64,000 nucleotides of DNA from Natrinema hispanicum (lineage in GTDB: Archaea > Halobacteriota > Halobacteria > Halobacteriales > Natrialbaceae): contig NZ_SHMP01000003.1 in the NCBI RefSeq assembly GCF_004217335.1, forward strand, positions 558,001-622,000, written 5' to 3'. Position 1 is the first letter of the stretch. Every line of letters begins with the position of its first letter. The notes beneath the pieces are model-generated. The model was not told the DNA's origin. It saw nothing but the letters and a program-made list of their open reading frames with translations, and did no database searches. Below, one piece after another: positions 1 through 8,803 of the stretch. A program made the position numbers and the translations under genes.

Positions 1-418
1 TCTCCTCGGGTTCGATCACCTCGACCAGTTCGGGATTCCGTCGGTCGGCCGCGTCGATCACGTGGATCCGCGAGGAACGCTGACCCGGGACGATCAGGTG
101 TTGGCGCTCGAGGCCCTCCATGTGACACGACGACGAACAGGCGTTCCACCCGAAGTGGTGGAGTTCATCACCGCGGTTTGGCATCTCGATGCGATCGACG
201 ATTTCGCAGTACGTGTCCGATTCAGGATCGAGGTCGACGACCGCAACGAAGTCCGGCGCGTCGACGTCCGTGCCGACGTAGAGACTCATCACGTATGCCA
301 ATTTTTCCCGTCCGCCCTCCTCGATAGCAGCCTGTGGTGTTGTGTAGCCCGGTCCCTCGTGGTGCTGGGCGTGGTCATGATCCGACTCCGCGCCACCACC
401 TGTGCTAGCATCACTCAT
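1..418 (-). CDS. Selenium-binding protein SBP56 / methanethiol oxidase (partial, C-terminus beyond window)
   Basis: The minus-strand frame opens at the ATG at 418 and runs off the left edge, giving the first 139 residues. After a short low-complexity His/Asp-rich leader the translation reads EKLAYVMSLYVGTD, then VAVVDLDPESDTYCEIVDRIEM, HHFGWNACSSSCH and RQHLIVPGQRSSRIHVIDAA. These are the N-terminal blades of the SBP56/methanethiol oxidase beta-propeller; the adjacent Cys in the CSSSC stretch matches the conserved family position. Bacterial and human members oxidise methanethiol, and the substrate here is inferred only. It is divergent from rio1, with about 145 bp shared upstream DNA. The rest of the gene lies outside the window. 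Confidence 0.85.
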   Translation of the reverse strand, partial: MSDASTGGGAESDHDHAQHHEGPGYTTPQAAIEEGGREKLAYVMSLYVGTDVDAPDFVAVVDLDPESDTYCEIVDRIEMPNRGDELHHFGWNACSSSCHMEGLERQHLIVPGQRSSRIHVIDAADRRNPELVEVIEPEE

Positions 419-562
419 GGTCTTCTGGACTACGAACAGGTAGATAAGTCTGTTCGAGAGTTACAGCAGCCGAACGAAGCCAACCAGTTACTTTCAATCT
501 CGATGATACGTCGCCAAACGAGACCCAGTACTTTACCCCTCAGAGCCACTACAACCGACTAG

Positions 563-1438
563 ATGGGACAGGGAACGGAGTTCGGACTGGTCGACGTAGA
601 TGAAGCCGAGACCCCAGGCGACGAGTGGGAAGAGATCGACGTCTCGGATACGGAAGCAGATCGGATCGCCCGCAAGCGCGATCGCGAGTTCAACCAGTTC
701 CAGGAGCGAATCAAGGACGCCGACCAGTTCAAAGTCGAGCAGTCGGTGTTCGACGACGCGACGTTCGCGGCGCTGTATAAACTCGTCCAAGACGGCTACG
801 TCGAGGCCTTCGGCGGCCCGCTCTCGACGGGCAAGGAGGCAAACGTCTATCACGCGCTGGGCGACGACCGCGAGGTCGCGGTCAAGATCTACCGGATCAA
901 CGCCTCGAACTTCCGGCAGATGCGCGACTATCTCGAGGGCGACCCGCGCTTTGAGGGACTGGGCGGCCAGAAGAAAGACGTCGTCCTCGCGTGGACGAAA
1001 AAGGAACTGGCGAACTTACAGCGGGCGAAAGCGGCCGGCGTCCGCGTTCCGGAGCCGATCGCCACCGAGCGCAACGTCCTCGTCATGGAGTACATCGGCA
1101 CCGAGGACGGCCGCGCGAAACGCCTCGGCGAGGTCCACATCGAGAACCCACAGACCGCCTACGAGGTCATGCGCGAGTACATGCGCCGGCTCTACTCGGC
1201 CGGGCTGATCCACGGCGATTTAAGCGAATACAACGTCGTCTTCGACGAGGCCGAGGGCCAACTCGTGTTCATCGATCTCGGACAAGCCGTCACCGTCCAC
1301 CACCCCAACAGCCGCGACTTCCTAGAACGTGACTGTCGAAACGTCGCCTCGTTTTTCTCTCGGCAGGGACTCGATGTGACCGCCGACGAGTTGCTCGCGT
1401 TCGTCACGAGTCCAGAGCCGGACCCGTCTCGAGACTGA
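563..1438 (+). CDS. rio1: RIO1-type serine/threonine protein kinase
   Basis: 291 aa, full length for archaeal Rio1. The RIO1 signature STGKEA lies at residues 88-93 (ATP loop), the ATP-contacting Lys is K108 (VAVKIYR), the catalytic loop HGDLSEYN has Asp219, and the metal loop IDLGQ has Asp238. The N-terminal 85 residues are acidic with a charged helix, as in the family. Rio1 kinases act as ATPases in late maturation of the small ribosomal subunit in the cytoplasm. The KH-domain gene 1.6 kb downstream is the usual archaeal partner; here a tryptophanyl-tRNA synthetase gene lies between them. A TATA-like ctttac near 532-537 is suitably placed for a leaderless start at 563. Confidence 0.95.
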   Translation: MGQGTEFGLVDVDEAETPGDEWEEIDVSDTEADRIARKRDREFNQFQERIKDADQFKVEQSVFDDATFAALYKLVQDGYVEAFGGPLSTGKEANVYHALGDDREVAVKIYRINASNFRQMRDYLEGDPRFEGLGGQKKDVVLAWTKKELANLQRAKAAGVRVPEPIATERNVLVMEYIGTEDGRAKRLGEVHIENPQTAYEVMREYMRRLYSAGLIHGDLSEYNVVFDEAEGQLVFIDLGQAVTVHHPNSRDFLERDCRNVASFFSRQGLDVTADELLAFVTSPEPDPSRD

Positions 1439-1667
1439 GACGGACTCCTGTCAGTCAGGTTCGAAATTCTCTTTATTGTCGGCACGAAATGTAGTTGTAC
1501 TGATGTCTGCTCTCGGCTGGCAGTGGCGATGGCACGCGCCCTCGAGAGCGGACAGTGTCGTCGCGGCGGGCGACGCGGCCTAACCCGGCGGCTGCGGCGG
1601 CGATCGCTCCCTCCGTTCGTTTTTGCTGGAACCGACTGCCAGCTGTTGCCGTCGCCATCCACTGTGA

Positions 1668-2888
1668 ATGTCACCCACTGACCACACCGAAACCGATATC
1701 GACGCGACCGAGACACGTACCGCCACTGCCACTGACGACTTCACCGTTACCCCGTATGCCGTCGACGGAGAGATCGACTACGAGAAACTCATCGACCGGT
1801 TCGGGGCCGATCGGCTCACCGACGGCCAGCTCGCTCGCTTTCCCGACCATCCGCTGCTCCGTCGCCGAACGTTCTATGCGGGCCGGGACATCGACGAATA
1901 CCTCGAGGCTGCCGAAGCCGACGTGCCGCACGCGATCGTCACCGGACGAGGGCCGTCGGGGCCGATGCATCTCGGTCACGTTCTCCCGCTGTATCTCGCC
2001 AAGCGGCTCCAGCAGGAGACAGGAGCGATGATCTATATCCCGCTTTCCGACGACGAAAAGTTCCTCGCGAAAGCACAGTCCTTCGCGGAAATCGGACACC
2101 ATACCCGCGAGAACCTCCGCGATATCCTCGCTGTCGGCTTCGATCCCGACAGGACGAGGCTCGTCATCGATACCGTCGATGCAGACGTGATCTACCCCCT
2201 CGCTGTGCGACTCGCAACGCATCTCACGCCGGCCACAGTCGAGGCCGTCTACGGTGAGCAAGACACTGTCGGCCTCCAGTTCTATCCTGCCGTTCAGGCG
2301 ACACACCTCCTGCTTCCGCAACTCGTCGGCGGTCGACAGCCGACGCTCGTCCCCATCGCCGTCGATCAGGATCCACACGTTCGCGTCTGTCGTGATATCG
2401 CCGCTAAGGAGGCACTCCCCGTCGAGAAACCGGGGGCCCTCCTCGGCCGATTCCTTCCGAGTCTCGAGGGGCCGGGAAAGATGAGTTCCTCCGCCGATGC
2501 CCCCTCGATCGAGCTTACTGCCGATCCGGAAACGGTCGCCGAGACGATCCGGACGCACGCCTACACTGGCGGCCGGGCAACCCTCGAGGAACATCGCGAG
2601 AAGGGTGGCGATCCGTCCGTCGACGTCCCCTTCCAGTATCTCCGCTTTTTCTTCGAGCCCGACGACGCCGAACTCGAGCGCATCGCGGCCGACTATCGGT
2701 CGGGCGACCTGCTCAGTGGCGAACTGAAAGAAATCGCGATCGATCGAATCACTACATTTCTCGCGGCACACCAGCGCCGGCGCGCTGCGCTGGGCGAACT
2801 CGCGGCCGAGATCCAGCCGTATCGACTCACCGACGCGGAACGACAGCAAGCACTCGAGCGAGCCGGCGTCCCATCGGTACTCGAGTAG
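1668..2888 (+). CDS. trpS: Tryptophanyl-tRNA synthetase (shorter paralogue)
   Basis: 406 aa class I aminoacyl-tRNA synthetase. The HIGH motif is HLGH at residues 101-104 and the KMSKS motif is KMSSS at 271-275. The segments FYPAVQATH and VDQDPHVRVCRDIA are typical of eukaryote/archaea-type TrpRS. It attaches tryptophan to tRNA-Trp in the cytoplasm. Both catalytic motifs are intact, so it looks active. A second, longer TrpRS (526 aa) is at 19729-21309, and the two are clearly divergent paralogues. This copy sits between rio1 and the KH gene, which are normally neighbours. The first ~25 residues are Thr/Asp-rich, so the true start could lie slightly downstream. A TyrRS assignment is unlikely, given the TrpRS-like KMSSS context. 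Confidence 0.88.
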   Translation: MSPTDHTETDIDATETRTATATDDFTVTPYAVDGEIDYEKLIDRFGADRLTDGQLARFPDHPLLRRRTFYAGRDIDEYLEAAEADVPHAIVTGRGPSGPMHLGHVLPLYLAKRLQQETGAMIYIPLSDDEKFLAKAQSFAEIGHHTRENLRDILAVGFDPDRTRLVIDTVDADVIYPLAVRLATHLTPATVEAVYGEQDTVGLQFYPAVQATHLLLPQLVGGRQPTLVPIAVDQDPHVRVCRDIAAKEALPVEKPGALLGRFLPSLEGPGKMSSSADAPSIELTADPETVAETIRTHAYTGGRATLEEHREKGGDPSVDVPFQYLRFFFEPDDAELERIAADYRSGDLLSGELKEIAIDRITTFLAAHQRRRAALGELAAEIQPYRLTDAERQQALERAGVPSVLE

Positions 2889-3012
2889 CTTTGCCGTTGG
2901 CTACCGCCAGTTTACCGCCAGAGACGCCTGCGTGTGGTCGAGACGAACAGTCTTACAGTCTTCAGCGTTCGCGGACCAAGGTCTTAACCTCACCCAGCCA
3001 GTAACAGACTGT

Positions 3013-3570
3013 ATGCAGCACGTGAAGATTCCGCAGGACCGCATCGGCGTTCTTATTGGCGAAGGAGGCGAGACGATGCGCGAGATCGAGGCGGAAGCGG
3101 AAGTACGACTCGACATCGACTCGGAGAACGGCTCCGTCGCTGTCGAGACCGTCGGCGATCCCGTGCTCGGCCTCAAAGGTCCCGATATCGTTCGTGCGAT
3201 CGGCCGCGGCTTTGCACCCGAGGACGCCCTACGGCTCCTCGAGAACGATATGATGTTATTCGACGTCGTCGATATCGACGCCGCCGCGCGCAACAAAAAC
3301 GACATGAAACGCAAGAAGGGCCGGCTCATCGGCGAAGGTGGCCGAACCCGCGAACTGATGGAAGAGCTGACCGGTGCCGACGTCGTCATCTACGGCTCGA
3401 CACTCGGAATCATCGGTGCCCCACAGGAAGTCGACGCCGTCCGCAGCGCTGCCGAGATGCTGCTCGACGGCGCGCCCCACGGCGCAGTCTACTCCTTCCT
3501 CGAGGAGAAACACAACGAGATGAAACATCAGGGACTGGAATACCACCGATTCCCCGGTGGCCAGTCCTGA
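3013..3570 (+). CDS. KH-domain RNA-binding protein (archaeal Dim2/Pno1-like)
   Basis: 185 aa from the ATG at 3013; an in-frame extension back to 2932 exists but is not family-like. There are two KH-type domains. The first has the GXXG loop GEGG in VKIPQDRIGVLIGEGGE; the second has GEGG in KGRLIGEGGRTRELMEE followed by ADVVIYGSTLGIIGAP. Archaeal Dim2-like KH proteins bind the 3' end of 16S rRNA and work with Rio1 and initiation factors in small-subunit assembly; that role is inferred from family and from the nearby rio1. The C-terminus LEEKHNEMKHQ matches archaeal orthologues. The short T-run after the stop may terminate transcription. Confidence 0.93.
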   Translation: MQHVKIPQDRIGVLIGEGGETMREIEAEAEVRLDIDSENGSVAVETVGDPVLGLKGPDIVRAIGRGFAPEDALRLLENDMMLFDVVDIDAAARNKNDMKRKKGRLIGEGGRTRELMEELTGADVVIYGSTLGIIGAPQEVDAVRSAAEMLLDGAPHGAVYSFLEEKHNEMKHQGLEYHRFPGGQS

Positions 3571-3675
3571 TTTTCCCCTTCCCACCCGTTTCCGGTGGCC
3601 ACTCGGCCTGGTGACACGTGACCGGCTAGTCGTCTTCCACCGCTTCTGACTGGGACTGGCGTCGCCAGCGACGCG

Positions 3676-3760
3676 TCATACGGTCTGCTATCACTGGGTA
3701 CCGGCGCACCCGCAGGACGGGTCGCGGGTGCGCCGGCCTGACTGATCGGAGTCCGTATCA
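3676..3760. repeat. Palindromic structured repeat, copy 1 (complete)
   Basis: An 85-bp element bounded by tcatacgg (3676-3683) and its near-inverse ccgtatca (3753-3760). The centre is a perfect 13-bp inverted repeat: ccggcgcacccgc (3701-3713) pairs with gcgggtgcgccgg (3724-3736) around the loop aggacgggtc. A second full copy is at 27319-27404 and a left end only is at 40581-40596. The loop and flanking bases are identical between the two full copies while the stem varies with compensating changes. Function unknown: candidates are a transcription terminator, a REP/MITE-like element or a structured RNA. Confidence 0.85.
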
Positions 3761-3870
3761 GTCGATCGGTCGTTCTCGAGAATTAGCGGTATAAATACCC
3801 GACAACCAGTAATTCGAAAACGACAGACGAAGGGGTGATTGAGAGTTCCTATTTAGCAGGTAGCAAAAGG

Positions 3871-3878
3871 TTTATATA
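3871..3878 (+). promoter_or_regulatory. TATA box of the thermosome gene
   Basis: The sequence tttatata, preceded by purine-rich agcaaaagg acting as BRE. Its centre is about 31 bp upstream of the ATG at 3906, so the transcript should be leaderless or nearly so. This spacing favours ATG 3906 over the GTG at 3900. Confidence 0.8.
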
Positions 3879-3905
3879 GAATAGCAATCAATCGTTCGGG
3901 TGACT

Positions 3906-5582
3906 ATGGCTCAACAGCAGATGGGCAACCAGCCCCTCATCGTACTTTCGGAGGACAGCCAGCGCACCTCCGGCGAGGACGCACAGTCCATGAACGTCCA
4001 GGCCGGAAAAGCCGTCGCCGAATCGGTTCGGACGACGCTCGGCCCGAAGGGGATGGACAAGATGCTCGTCGACTCCTCAGGCAACGTCATCGTCACGAAC
4101 GACGGTGTCACCCTGCTCTCGGAGATGGAGATCGACCATCCCGCGGCCGACATGATCGTCGAAGTCGCCGAGACCCAGGAAGAGGAAGTCGGCGACGGCA
4201 CGACAAGCGCCGTCGTCATCTCCGGCGAGCTCCTCAGTCAGGCCGAGGACCTGCTCGATCAGGATATTCACGCGACCACCCTCGCGCAAGGGTATCGAGA
4301 GGCCGCCGAGGAAGCGATCGACGCGCTCGAAGAGATCGCCATCGACGTCGACGAGGACGACACCGACGTTCTCGAGCAGATCGCCGCGACGGCGATGACC
4401 GGCAAGGGTGCCGAAAGCGCCAAAGATCTTCTCTCGGAACTCGTCGTCGATGCCGTCCGCGCGGTCGCTGACGACGACGGCGTCGACACGGACAACATCA
4501 AAGTCGAGAAGGTCGTCGGCGGCTCGATCGAGAACTCCGAACTCGTCGAGGGCGTCATCGTCGACAAGGAGCGCGTCTCCGAGAACATGCCCTACTTCGC
4601 CGAGGACGCCAACGTCGCGATCGTCGACGGCGACCTCGAAATCAAAGAGACCGAGATCGACGCCGAGGTCAACGTCACCGACCCCGACCAGCTCGAGCAG
4701 TTCTTAGAACAGGAAGAGGCCCAGCTGCGCGAGATGGCCGAGCAGGTCGCTGACGCCGGGGCCGACGTCGTCTTCGTCGACGGCGGCATCGACGACATGG
4801 CCCAGCACTACCTCGCGAAAGAGGGCATCATCGCCGTCCGCCGCGTCAAATCCAGCGACCAGAGCCAGCTCGCCCGCGCGACCGGCGCGACGCCCGTCTC
4901 GAGTGTCGACGACCTGACCGAGGACGACCTCGGCGTCGCCGGCAGCGTCGCCCAGAAGGAGATCGCCGGCGACCAGCGCATCTTCGTCGAGGACGTCGAC
5001 GACGCCCAGGCCGTCACCCTCATCCTCCGCGGTGGCACCGAGCACGTCATCGACGAGATCGACCGCGCCATCGAGGACTCCCTCGGTGTCGTGCGCACGA
5101 CCATCGAGGACGGCAAAGTCCTCGCCGGCGGCGGCGCACCCGAGATCGACCTCTCGCTTGCCCTGCGCGACTACGCCGACTCCGTCGGCGGCCGCGAGCA
5201 GCTCGCCGTCGAGGCCTTCGCCGACGCACTCGAGGTCATCCCGCGCACGCTGGCCGAGAACGCCGGGCTGGACCCCATCGACTCGCTGGTCGAACTGCGC
5301 AGCGCCCACGACGGTGGCGACACCGGCGCTGGCCTCGACGCCTACACCGGCGACACCATCGACATGGACGCCGAGGGCGTCTACGAGCCGCTGCGCGTGA
5401 AGACCCAGGCCATCGAATCCGCCACCGAAGCGGCCGTTATGCTGCTTCGCATCGACGACGTCATCGCCGCTGGCGACCTCGCCGTCTCCCACGACGACGA
5501 CGAGGGCGACGAGATGCCGCCAGGCGGCGGTGGCATGGGCGGCATGGGCGGTATGGGCGGTGGCATGGGCGGCATGATGTGA
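3906..5582 (+). CDS. Thermosome (group II chaperonin) subunit
   Basis: 558 aa from ATG 3906, full family length. ATP-binding and hydrolysis motifs are visible: [10 protein letters not shown] near the N-terminus, NDGVTLL, and GDGTTSAVV, with a later [10 protein letters not shown] and the [10 protein letters not shown] segment. The C-terminus is the haloarchaeal tail of repeated Gly-Gly-Met. It forms the two-ring ATP-driven protein-folding chamber in the cytoplasm, often hetero-oligomeric, and only one subunit gene is present here. It has its own strong TATA box, and an elaborate stem-loop follows the stop codon. Group II chaperonin genes are heat-induced in haloarchaea; regulation here is inferred from the promoter's strength only. 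Confidence 0.97.
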   Translation: MAQQQMGNQPLIVLSEDSQRTSGEDAQSMNVQAGKAVAESVRTTLGPKGMDKMLVDSSGNVIVTNDGVTLLSEMEIDHPAADMIVEVAETQEEEVGDGTTSAVVISGELLSQAEDLLDQDIHATTLAQGYREAAEEAIDALEEIAIDVDEDDTDVLEQIAATAMTGKGAESAKDLLSELVVDAVRAVADDDGVDTDNIKVEKVVGGSIENSELVEGVIVDKERVSENMPYFAEDANVAIVDGDLEIKETEIDAEVNVTDPDQLEQFLEQEEAQLREMAEQVADAGADVVFVDGGIDDMAQHYLAKEGIIAVRRVKSSDQSQLARATGATPVSSVDDLTEDDLGVAGSVAQKEIAGDQRIFVEDVDDAQAVTLILRGGTEHVIDEIDRAIEDSLGVVRTTIEDGKVLAGGGAPEIDLSLALRDYADSVGGREQLAVEAFADALEVIPRTLAENAGLDPIDSLVELRSAHDGGDTGAGLDAYTGDTIDMDAEGVYEPLRVKTQAIESATEAAVMLLRIDDVIAAGDLAVSHDDDEGDEMPPGGGGMGGMGGMGGGMGGMM

Positions 5583-5997
5583 AACTAAATTTTGCTCTGC
5601 GGGCCGCCGAAGGCGGCCCTCGGCAAAATTTAGTATAAAAGCCTCCTCGCTTCCGTTGGTCGCTCGTCGGCCCGAGCGCTCCGCACTCACGGGCTTCGCC
5701 CGTTCGCTTCCGCGGTTCTCGCCCTTCGGGCTCCGAACCGCGCTTCGCTCGGCGAACGGCGTCGCTCGGGTTCGCTGAACCGCTCGCTCGCCGACAGTAG
5801 ACTCGAGCCCCGCCACTCGCGGTGGGAGTCAGTACCGCTTGCATCACCGTCTCTCCCGTTTCGAGTCGGCCCATCTTTTGCTGTCATTTCGCCTTATTCT
5901 CAAATCCAATCCTGACGTCCTGTCTCTCGGAACCGCGAGCAGCCAATCGTTCGTCAACACACCACACGAAACAATCATGTAGTTTTCAATATAAGTA
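5583..5997. other. Palindrome-rich intergenic region after the thermosome gene
   Basis: 415 bp with no supportable gene. It contains the terminator-like hairpin at 5584-5634 and further perfect small hairpins: acgggc/gcccgt (5689-5703), and cgcggttc/gaaccgcg (5711-5742) enclosing gccc/gggc. The stretch from 5640 to 5800 is a run of gctcg/cgagc words. Beyond 5930 it becomes AT-rich, with possible promoter sequence caatataag near 5987-5995 for the following gene. Confidence 0.75.
5584..5634 (+). terminator. Long stem-loop downstream of the thermosome gene
   Basis: Outer arms actaaattttgc (5584-5595) and gcaaaatttagt (5623-5634) are a perfect 12-bp inverted repeat. Inner arms gggccgcc (5601-5608) and ggcggccc (5612-5619) add 8 bp with a gaa loop. 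It begins one base after the stop codon. The AT-rich outer stem with T-runs on both strands fits a terminator or an mRNA 3'-end stabiliser for a highly expressed gene. Confidence 0.75.
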
Positions 5998-6771
5998 GTG
6001 GCAGTGACGAACAATACCGGCAGAAAACGCGACATCGGGGCGTCCTTCAGCGACGCGACGGACGGCTATCTGGACGGGAGCGTCCTCAAGCACGGCGCGG
6101 ACCTCGAGCAACTCGTCGACTGGTGCAGTGACGCAACGTGTGCACTGGACGTGGCGACTGGTGCTGGCCACGTTGCTGGGGCGCTTGCAGACCAGGGCGT
6201 CTCGAGGGTCATCGCGTCGGACCTCTCGCCGGCAATGGTTCAGACGGCGACGACCGAGTACGACGGACTCGAGGGCGTGGCGGTCGACGCCGAACGGCTC
6301 CCGTTTCCCGCGGATCAGTTCGATGCGGTCACCTGTCGGTTCGCAGCCCACCACTTTCCGGACCCCGAGGCGTTCCTCGCTGAAGTCGAGCGCGTCCTCG
6401 AACCGGGTGGTGTGTTCGCGTTCGAGGATCTCTGCGTGCCGGCCGATCCCGAGCTGGCAGCCTACATCAACCGGATCGAGCGACTGCGCGATTCGGGGCA
6501 CGTCGAGACCTACTCTCGAGCGCAGTGGGTCGACTGGCTCGCAGAGACAGACCTGACGGTCGACACGGTCTATGAGACGAGCCGAGAACTCGCGGTCGAC
6601 GCCTGGCTCGATCGGATGGCCGTCCCCGAGGAAGACCGCCAGCGGATTCGATCGTTGCTATCCGACGCGCCGGCAGACCTCGCGGAGGCGTTCGAGTTTC
6701 AGTACGAGGGCGACGGCGACCGGCTCGCGTCGTATCGGACCGGCGTCGTGTTGCTCCACGCGACGGGCTGA
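5998..6771 (+). CDS. Class I SAM-dependent methyltransferase (UbiE/Methyltransf_11 type)
   Basis: 257 aa from the GTG at 5998; a GTG at 6004 is an alternative. SAM-binding motif I is ALDVATGAGHVAGALA (about residues 48-63). The acidic motif II is VIASDLSPAMV, motif III is AERLPFPADQFDAVTCRFAAHHFPDP, and a post-motif VLEPGGVFAFED is present. This is the architecture of small-molecule methyltransferases of the UbiE/COQ5 group. The substrate cannot be read from sequence. It is an isolated gene between the thermosome and the alanine-dehydrogenase-like gene, so context gives no pathway. Confidence 0.85.
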   Translation: MAVTNNTGRKRDIGASFSDATDGYLDGSVLKHGADLEQLVDWCSDATCALDVATGAGHVAGALADQGVSRVIASDLSPAMVQTATTEYDGLEGVAVDAERLPFPADQFDAVTCRFAAHHFPDPEAFLAEVERVLEPGGVFAFEDLCVPADPELAAYINRIERLRDSGHVETYSRAQWVDWLAETDLTVDTVYETSRELAVDAWLDRMAVPEEDRQRIRSLLSDAPADLAEAFEFQYEGDGDRLASYRTGVVLLHATG

Positions 6772-6810
6772 CAACACGCAGTAGTGCGTGCTGTCGGTAG
6801 CTACTGGCGA

Positions 6811-6820
6811 CATATAAGTA
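6811..6820 (+). promoter_or_regulatory. TATA box of the alanine dehydrogenase/ornithine cyclodeaminase gene
   Basis: catataagta lies about 28 bp upstream of the ATG at 6843, the spacing of a leaderless haloarchaeal promoter. Confidence 0.7.
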
Positions 6821-6842
6821 GTCACCACCAATAGTCACCAGT

Positions 6843-7835
6843 ATGAACACGCTGGTTCTGGACAGCGACGATGTCAACGAGTACGCACGCCTCGCCGACG
6901 TCATCGACGCCGTCGAGGGTGCCTTCGGGGCCTTCGAGCGTGGTGACACGCAGATGCCTGCGAAGTCCTACATCGACCTCCCGCAGTACAACGGCGACTT
7001 CCGGTCGATGCCGGCCTACCTCGATACCGGCGAGTGGGACGCTGCTGGACTCAAGTGGGTCAACGTCCACCCCGACAATCCCGAGGACCACGACCTGCCG
7101 ACGGTCCTGGGAACGATGATCTACTCCGACCCCGAGACCGCCTTCCCGCTTGCGATCATGGACGGGACGACACTCACCATGAAACGCACCGGTGCGGCGG
7201 CGGCCGTCGCCACTGACTACCTTGCCGTCGAGGACGCCTCGAGTCTCGGGCTCGTCGGGGCCGGCGTCCAGTCCTATATGCAACTCGAGGCGATCAGCGA
7301 GGTTCGCCCGATCGAAGAGGTCGTCGTCTCGGACCCCGACGAAGAGCGCGTCGAGCAGTTCGTCGAGACCTACGACGACCAGTTCGACGTCCGCGGTGGC
7401 TCGATTTCGGAGGCCGGGGGCTGTGACGTGCTCTCAACGGTAACACCGGTCGAAGACCCGATCGTCGGTCTCGAGGACGTCGGCGAACACACCCACATCA
7501 ACGCCATCGGTGCCGACGCCGAGGGGAAACACGAACTGGCCGACGCGGTGCTCGAGGCGGCTCGGATCGTCATCGACGACCACGAACAGTGTACCCACTC
7601 GGGTGAGATCAACGTCCCCTACGGCGAGGGGGTGCTGACGGACGCAGATATCTACGGCGAGATCGGCGAACTCGTCGTCGGGTCGAAAGACGGACGAGTC
7701 GACGAGACTGGCATCACGGTCTTCGACTCGACCGGGCTCGCGATCCAGGACGTGGCGGCCGCGCACGTGGTCTACGAGCAGGCGTCAGCCGATGGGGCGG
7801 GCTACGGGCTCGATCTGGTCGGTGTCGACGGATAA
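6843..7835 (+). CDS. Alanine dehydrogenase / ornithine cyclodeaminase family protein
   Basis: 330 aa, the usual length of the ornithine cyclodeaminase/mu-crystallin family. The substrate-binding region has MPAKSYIDL and MKRTGAAAAVATDYLA, the NAD-binding Rossmann motif is LGLVGAGVQSYMQLEAI (about residues 134-150), and a C-terminal DSTGLAIQDVAAA segment carries the catalytic Asp. Archaeal members are either alanine dehydrogenases (pyruvate + NH3 + NADH to alanine) or ornithine cyclodeaminases (ornithine to proline), and sequence alone does not settle which. It has its own TATA box and is monocistronic. The next gene is convergent with an 11-bp gap. Confidence 0.88.
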   Translation: MNTLVLDSDDVNEYARLADVIDAVEGAFGAFERGDTQMPAKSYIDLPQYNGDFRSMPAYLDTGEWDAAGLKWVNVHPDNPEDHDLPTVLGTMIYSDPETAFPLAIMDGTTLTMKRTGAAAAVATDYLAVEDASSLGLVGAGVQSYMQLEAISEVRPIEEVVVSDPDEERVEQFVETYDDQFDVRGGSISEAGGCDVLSTVTPVEDPIVGLEDVGEHTHINAIGADAEGKHELADAVLEAARIVIDDHEQCTHSGEINVPYGEGVLTDADIYGEIGELVVGSKDGRVDETGITVFDSTGLAIQDVAAAHVVYEQASADGAGYGLDLVGVDG

Positions 7836-7846
7836 GAAGCGAGCCG

Positions 7847-8608
7847 TCACCGACCGCGTAGCAGCCACGGAATCGACCCAGTCATCGACACGTCATCAAC
7901 GTAGTGGACGACCGGCTCGCCGGTCGGTGACGGCAGGCCATCAGCCTCGAACATCGTGTTTTCGGAGATCGTCACCGTGGCAGGCTGGAGCGGCCACGGA
8001 TCGTGTGCGATGTCGCCGGTCACGATGCCGCGTGCGGTCGGCGCGTAGAACCGTCGGCGAGCAGTGAGCCAGTACTCGAGCGTGTCCGGCGGAGCAGGAG
8101 AGACCGCTCCGGTCGGGCGGTAGGTCGCAGCGAAGCAGGCGGGTATATCACGCCCTGTCTTCCGCCGCCGGCTCCGAAAGGCCACGCGGTTTTCGTCGGT
8201 CGCACCGACCCGCATGGTTGCGCTGGAGACGGGCAACCCGGTCGTTCGGCCGACAGTCGTCGCGATCAGCGACCGCCCGATGTCGATGCTGAAGAAAAAC
8301 AGGCCGGGCGTGCCCCGATATCGGACGTAGGTCCGGACGGTGAGGTCACCAAAAGCGAGCCGTGCGATCGACGGCGTTCCCCGGAGACCGACGTTCGTAA
8401 GGACGAACGGGAGCACGCTCACCCAGGCGCGGCCGTCCCGCGTCTCGAGTGCCAACTGGCTGGGAACGTGCGGTCGAAGTTCGTCCGGGTCGACCGGCCA
8501 GTGGGCGAACAACCCATTACGAAGGGTCATCGTGGTTACGTGTGGTGCGTTCAGTGACGACCCGCCTGTGAACGGCCATCGAAACGGCGCTGTGCGTTGT
8601 TCGGTCAT
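7847..8608 (-). CDS. DUF2071 (YqjF-like) protein
   Basis: 253 aa from ATG 8608 (MTEQRTAPFRWPF); a TTG extension to 8620 is less likely. Family features are the N-terminal LRNGLFAHWPVDPDELRPHVPSQLALE, AWVSVLPFVLTNVGLRG, TVRTYVRYRGTPGLFFFSID and the C-terminal EPVVHYVDDVSMTGSIPW. DUF2071/YqjF proteins resemble the acetoacetate decarboxylase fold, but no reaction is established. It is convergent with the alanine dehydrogenase-like gene and unlinked to a pathway. A TATA-like gtttatac (minus strand) at 8653-8660 is the likely promoter. Confidence 0.85.
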   Translation of the reverse strand: MTEQRTAPFRWPFTGGSSLNAPHVTTMTLRNGLFAHWPVDPDELRPHVPSQLALETRDGRAWVSVLPFVLTNVGLRGTPSIARLAFGDLTVRTYVRYRGTPGLFFFSIDIGRSLIATTVGRTTGLPVSSATMRVGATDENRVAFRSRRRKTGRDIPACFAATYRPTGAVSPAPPDTLEYWLTARRRFYAPTARGIVTGDIAHDPWPLQPATVTISENTMFEADGLPSPTGEPVVHYVDDVSMTGSIPWLLRGR

Positions 8609-8803
8609 CCTCAGAACCAACCGGTGCTGTCACGCCTCTACAGCAGGCCAGTGTATAAACTAGATACTCTGTTGTCAGGTCCGATGGTGGTTCGGGTGTC
8701 GCCGCTGTCGGTGTGGCCGGTCAGACAGACTGCTGTACGTCAATGGCAGCGCGACCGCGAGCTATCCACGGTCGTGCCAGTCACTCGGAACAGCAGCCCC
8801 GTC

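Larger units (their letters stand above)
3571..3905. other. Intergenic region between the KH gene and the thermosome gene
   Basis: 335 bp without a supportable gene. It holds one complete copy of the ~85-bp palindromic repeat (3676-3760), a TATA-like ggtataaatacc near 3787-3797, and the thermosome promoter at 3871-3878. The right half is AT-rich, as expected for a strong haloarchaeal promoter. Confidence 0.8.

Noticed and set aside
4704..5816. 370-aa open frame antisense to the thermosome gene
   Set aside because: A shadow of the high-GC thermosome coding frame; the translation is Val/Asp/Gly-rich and matches no family.
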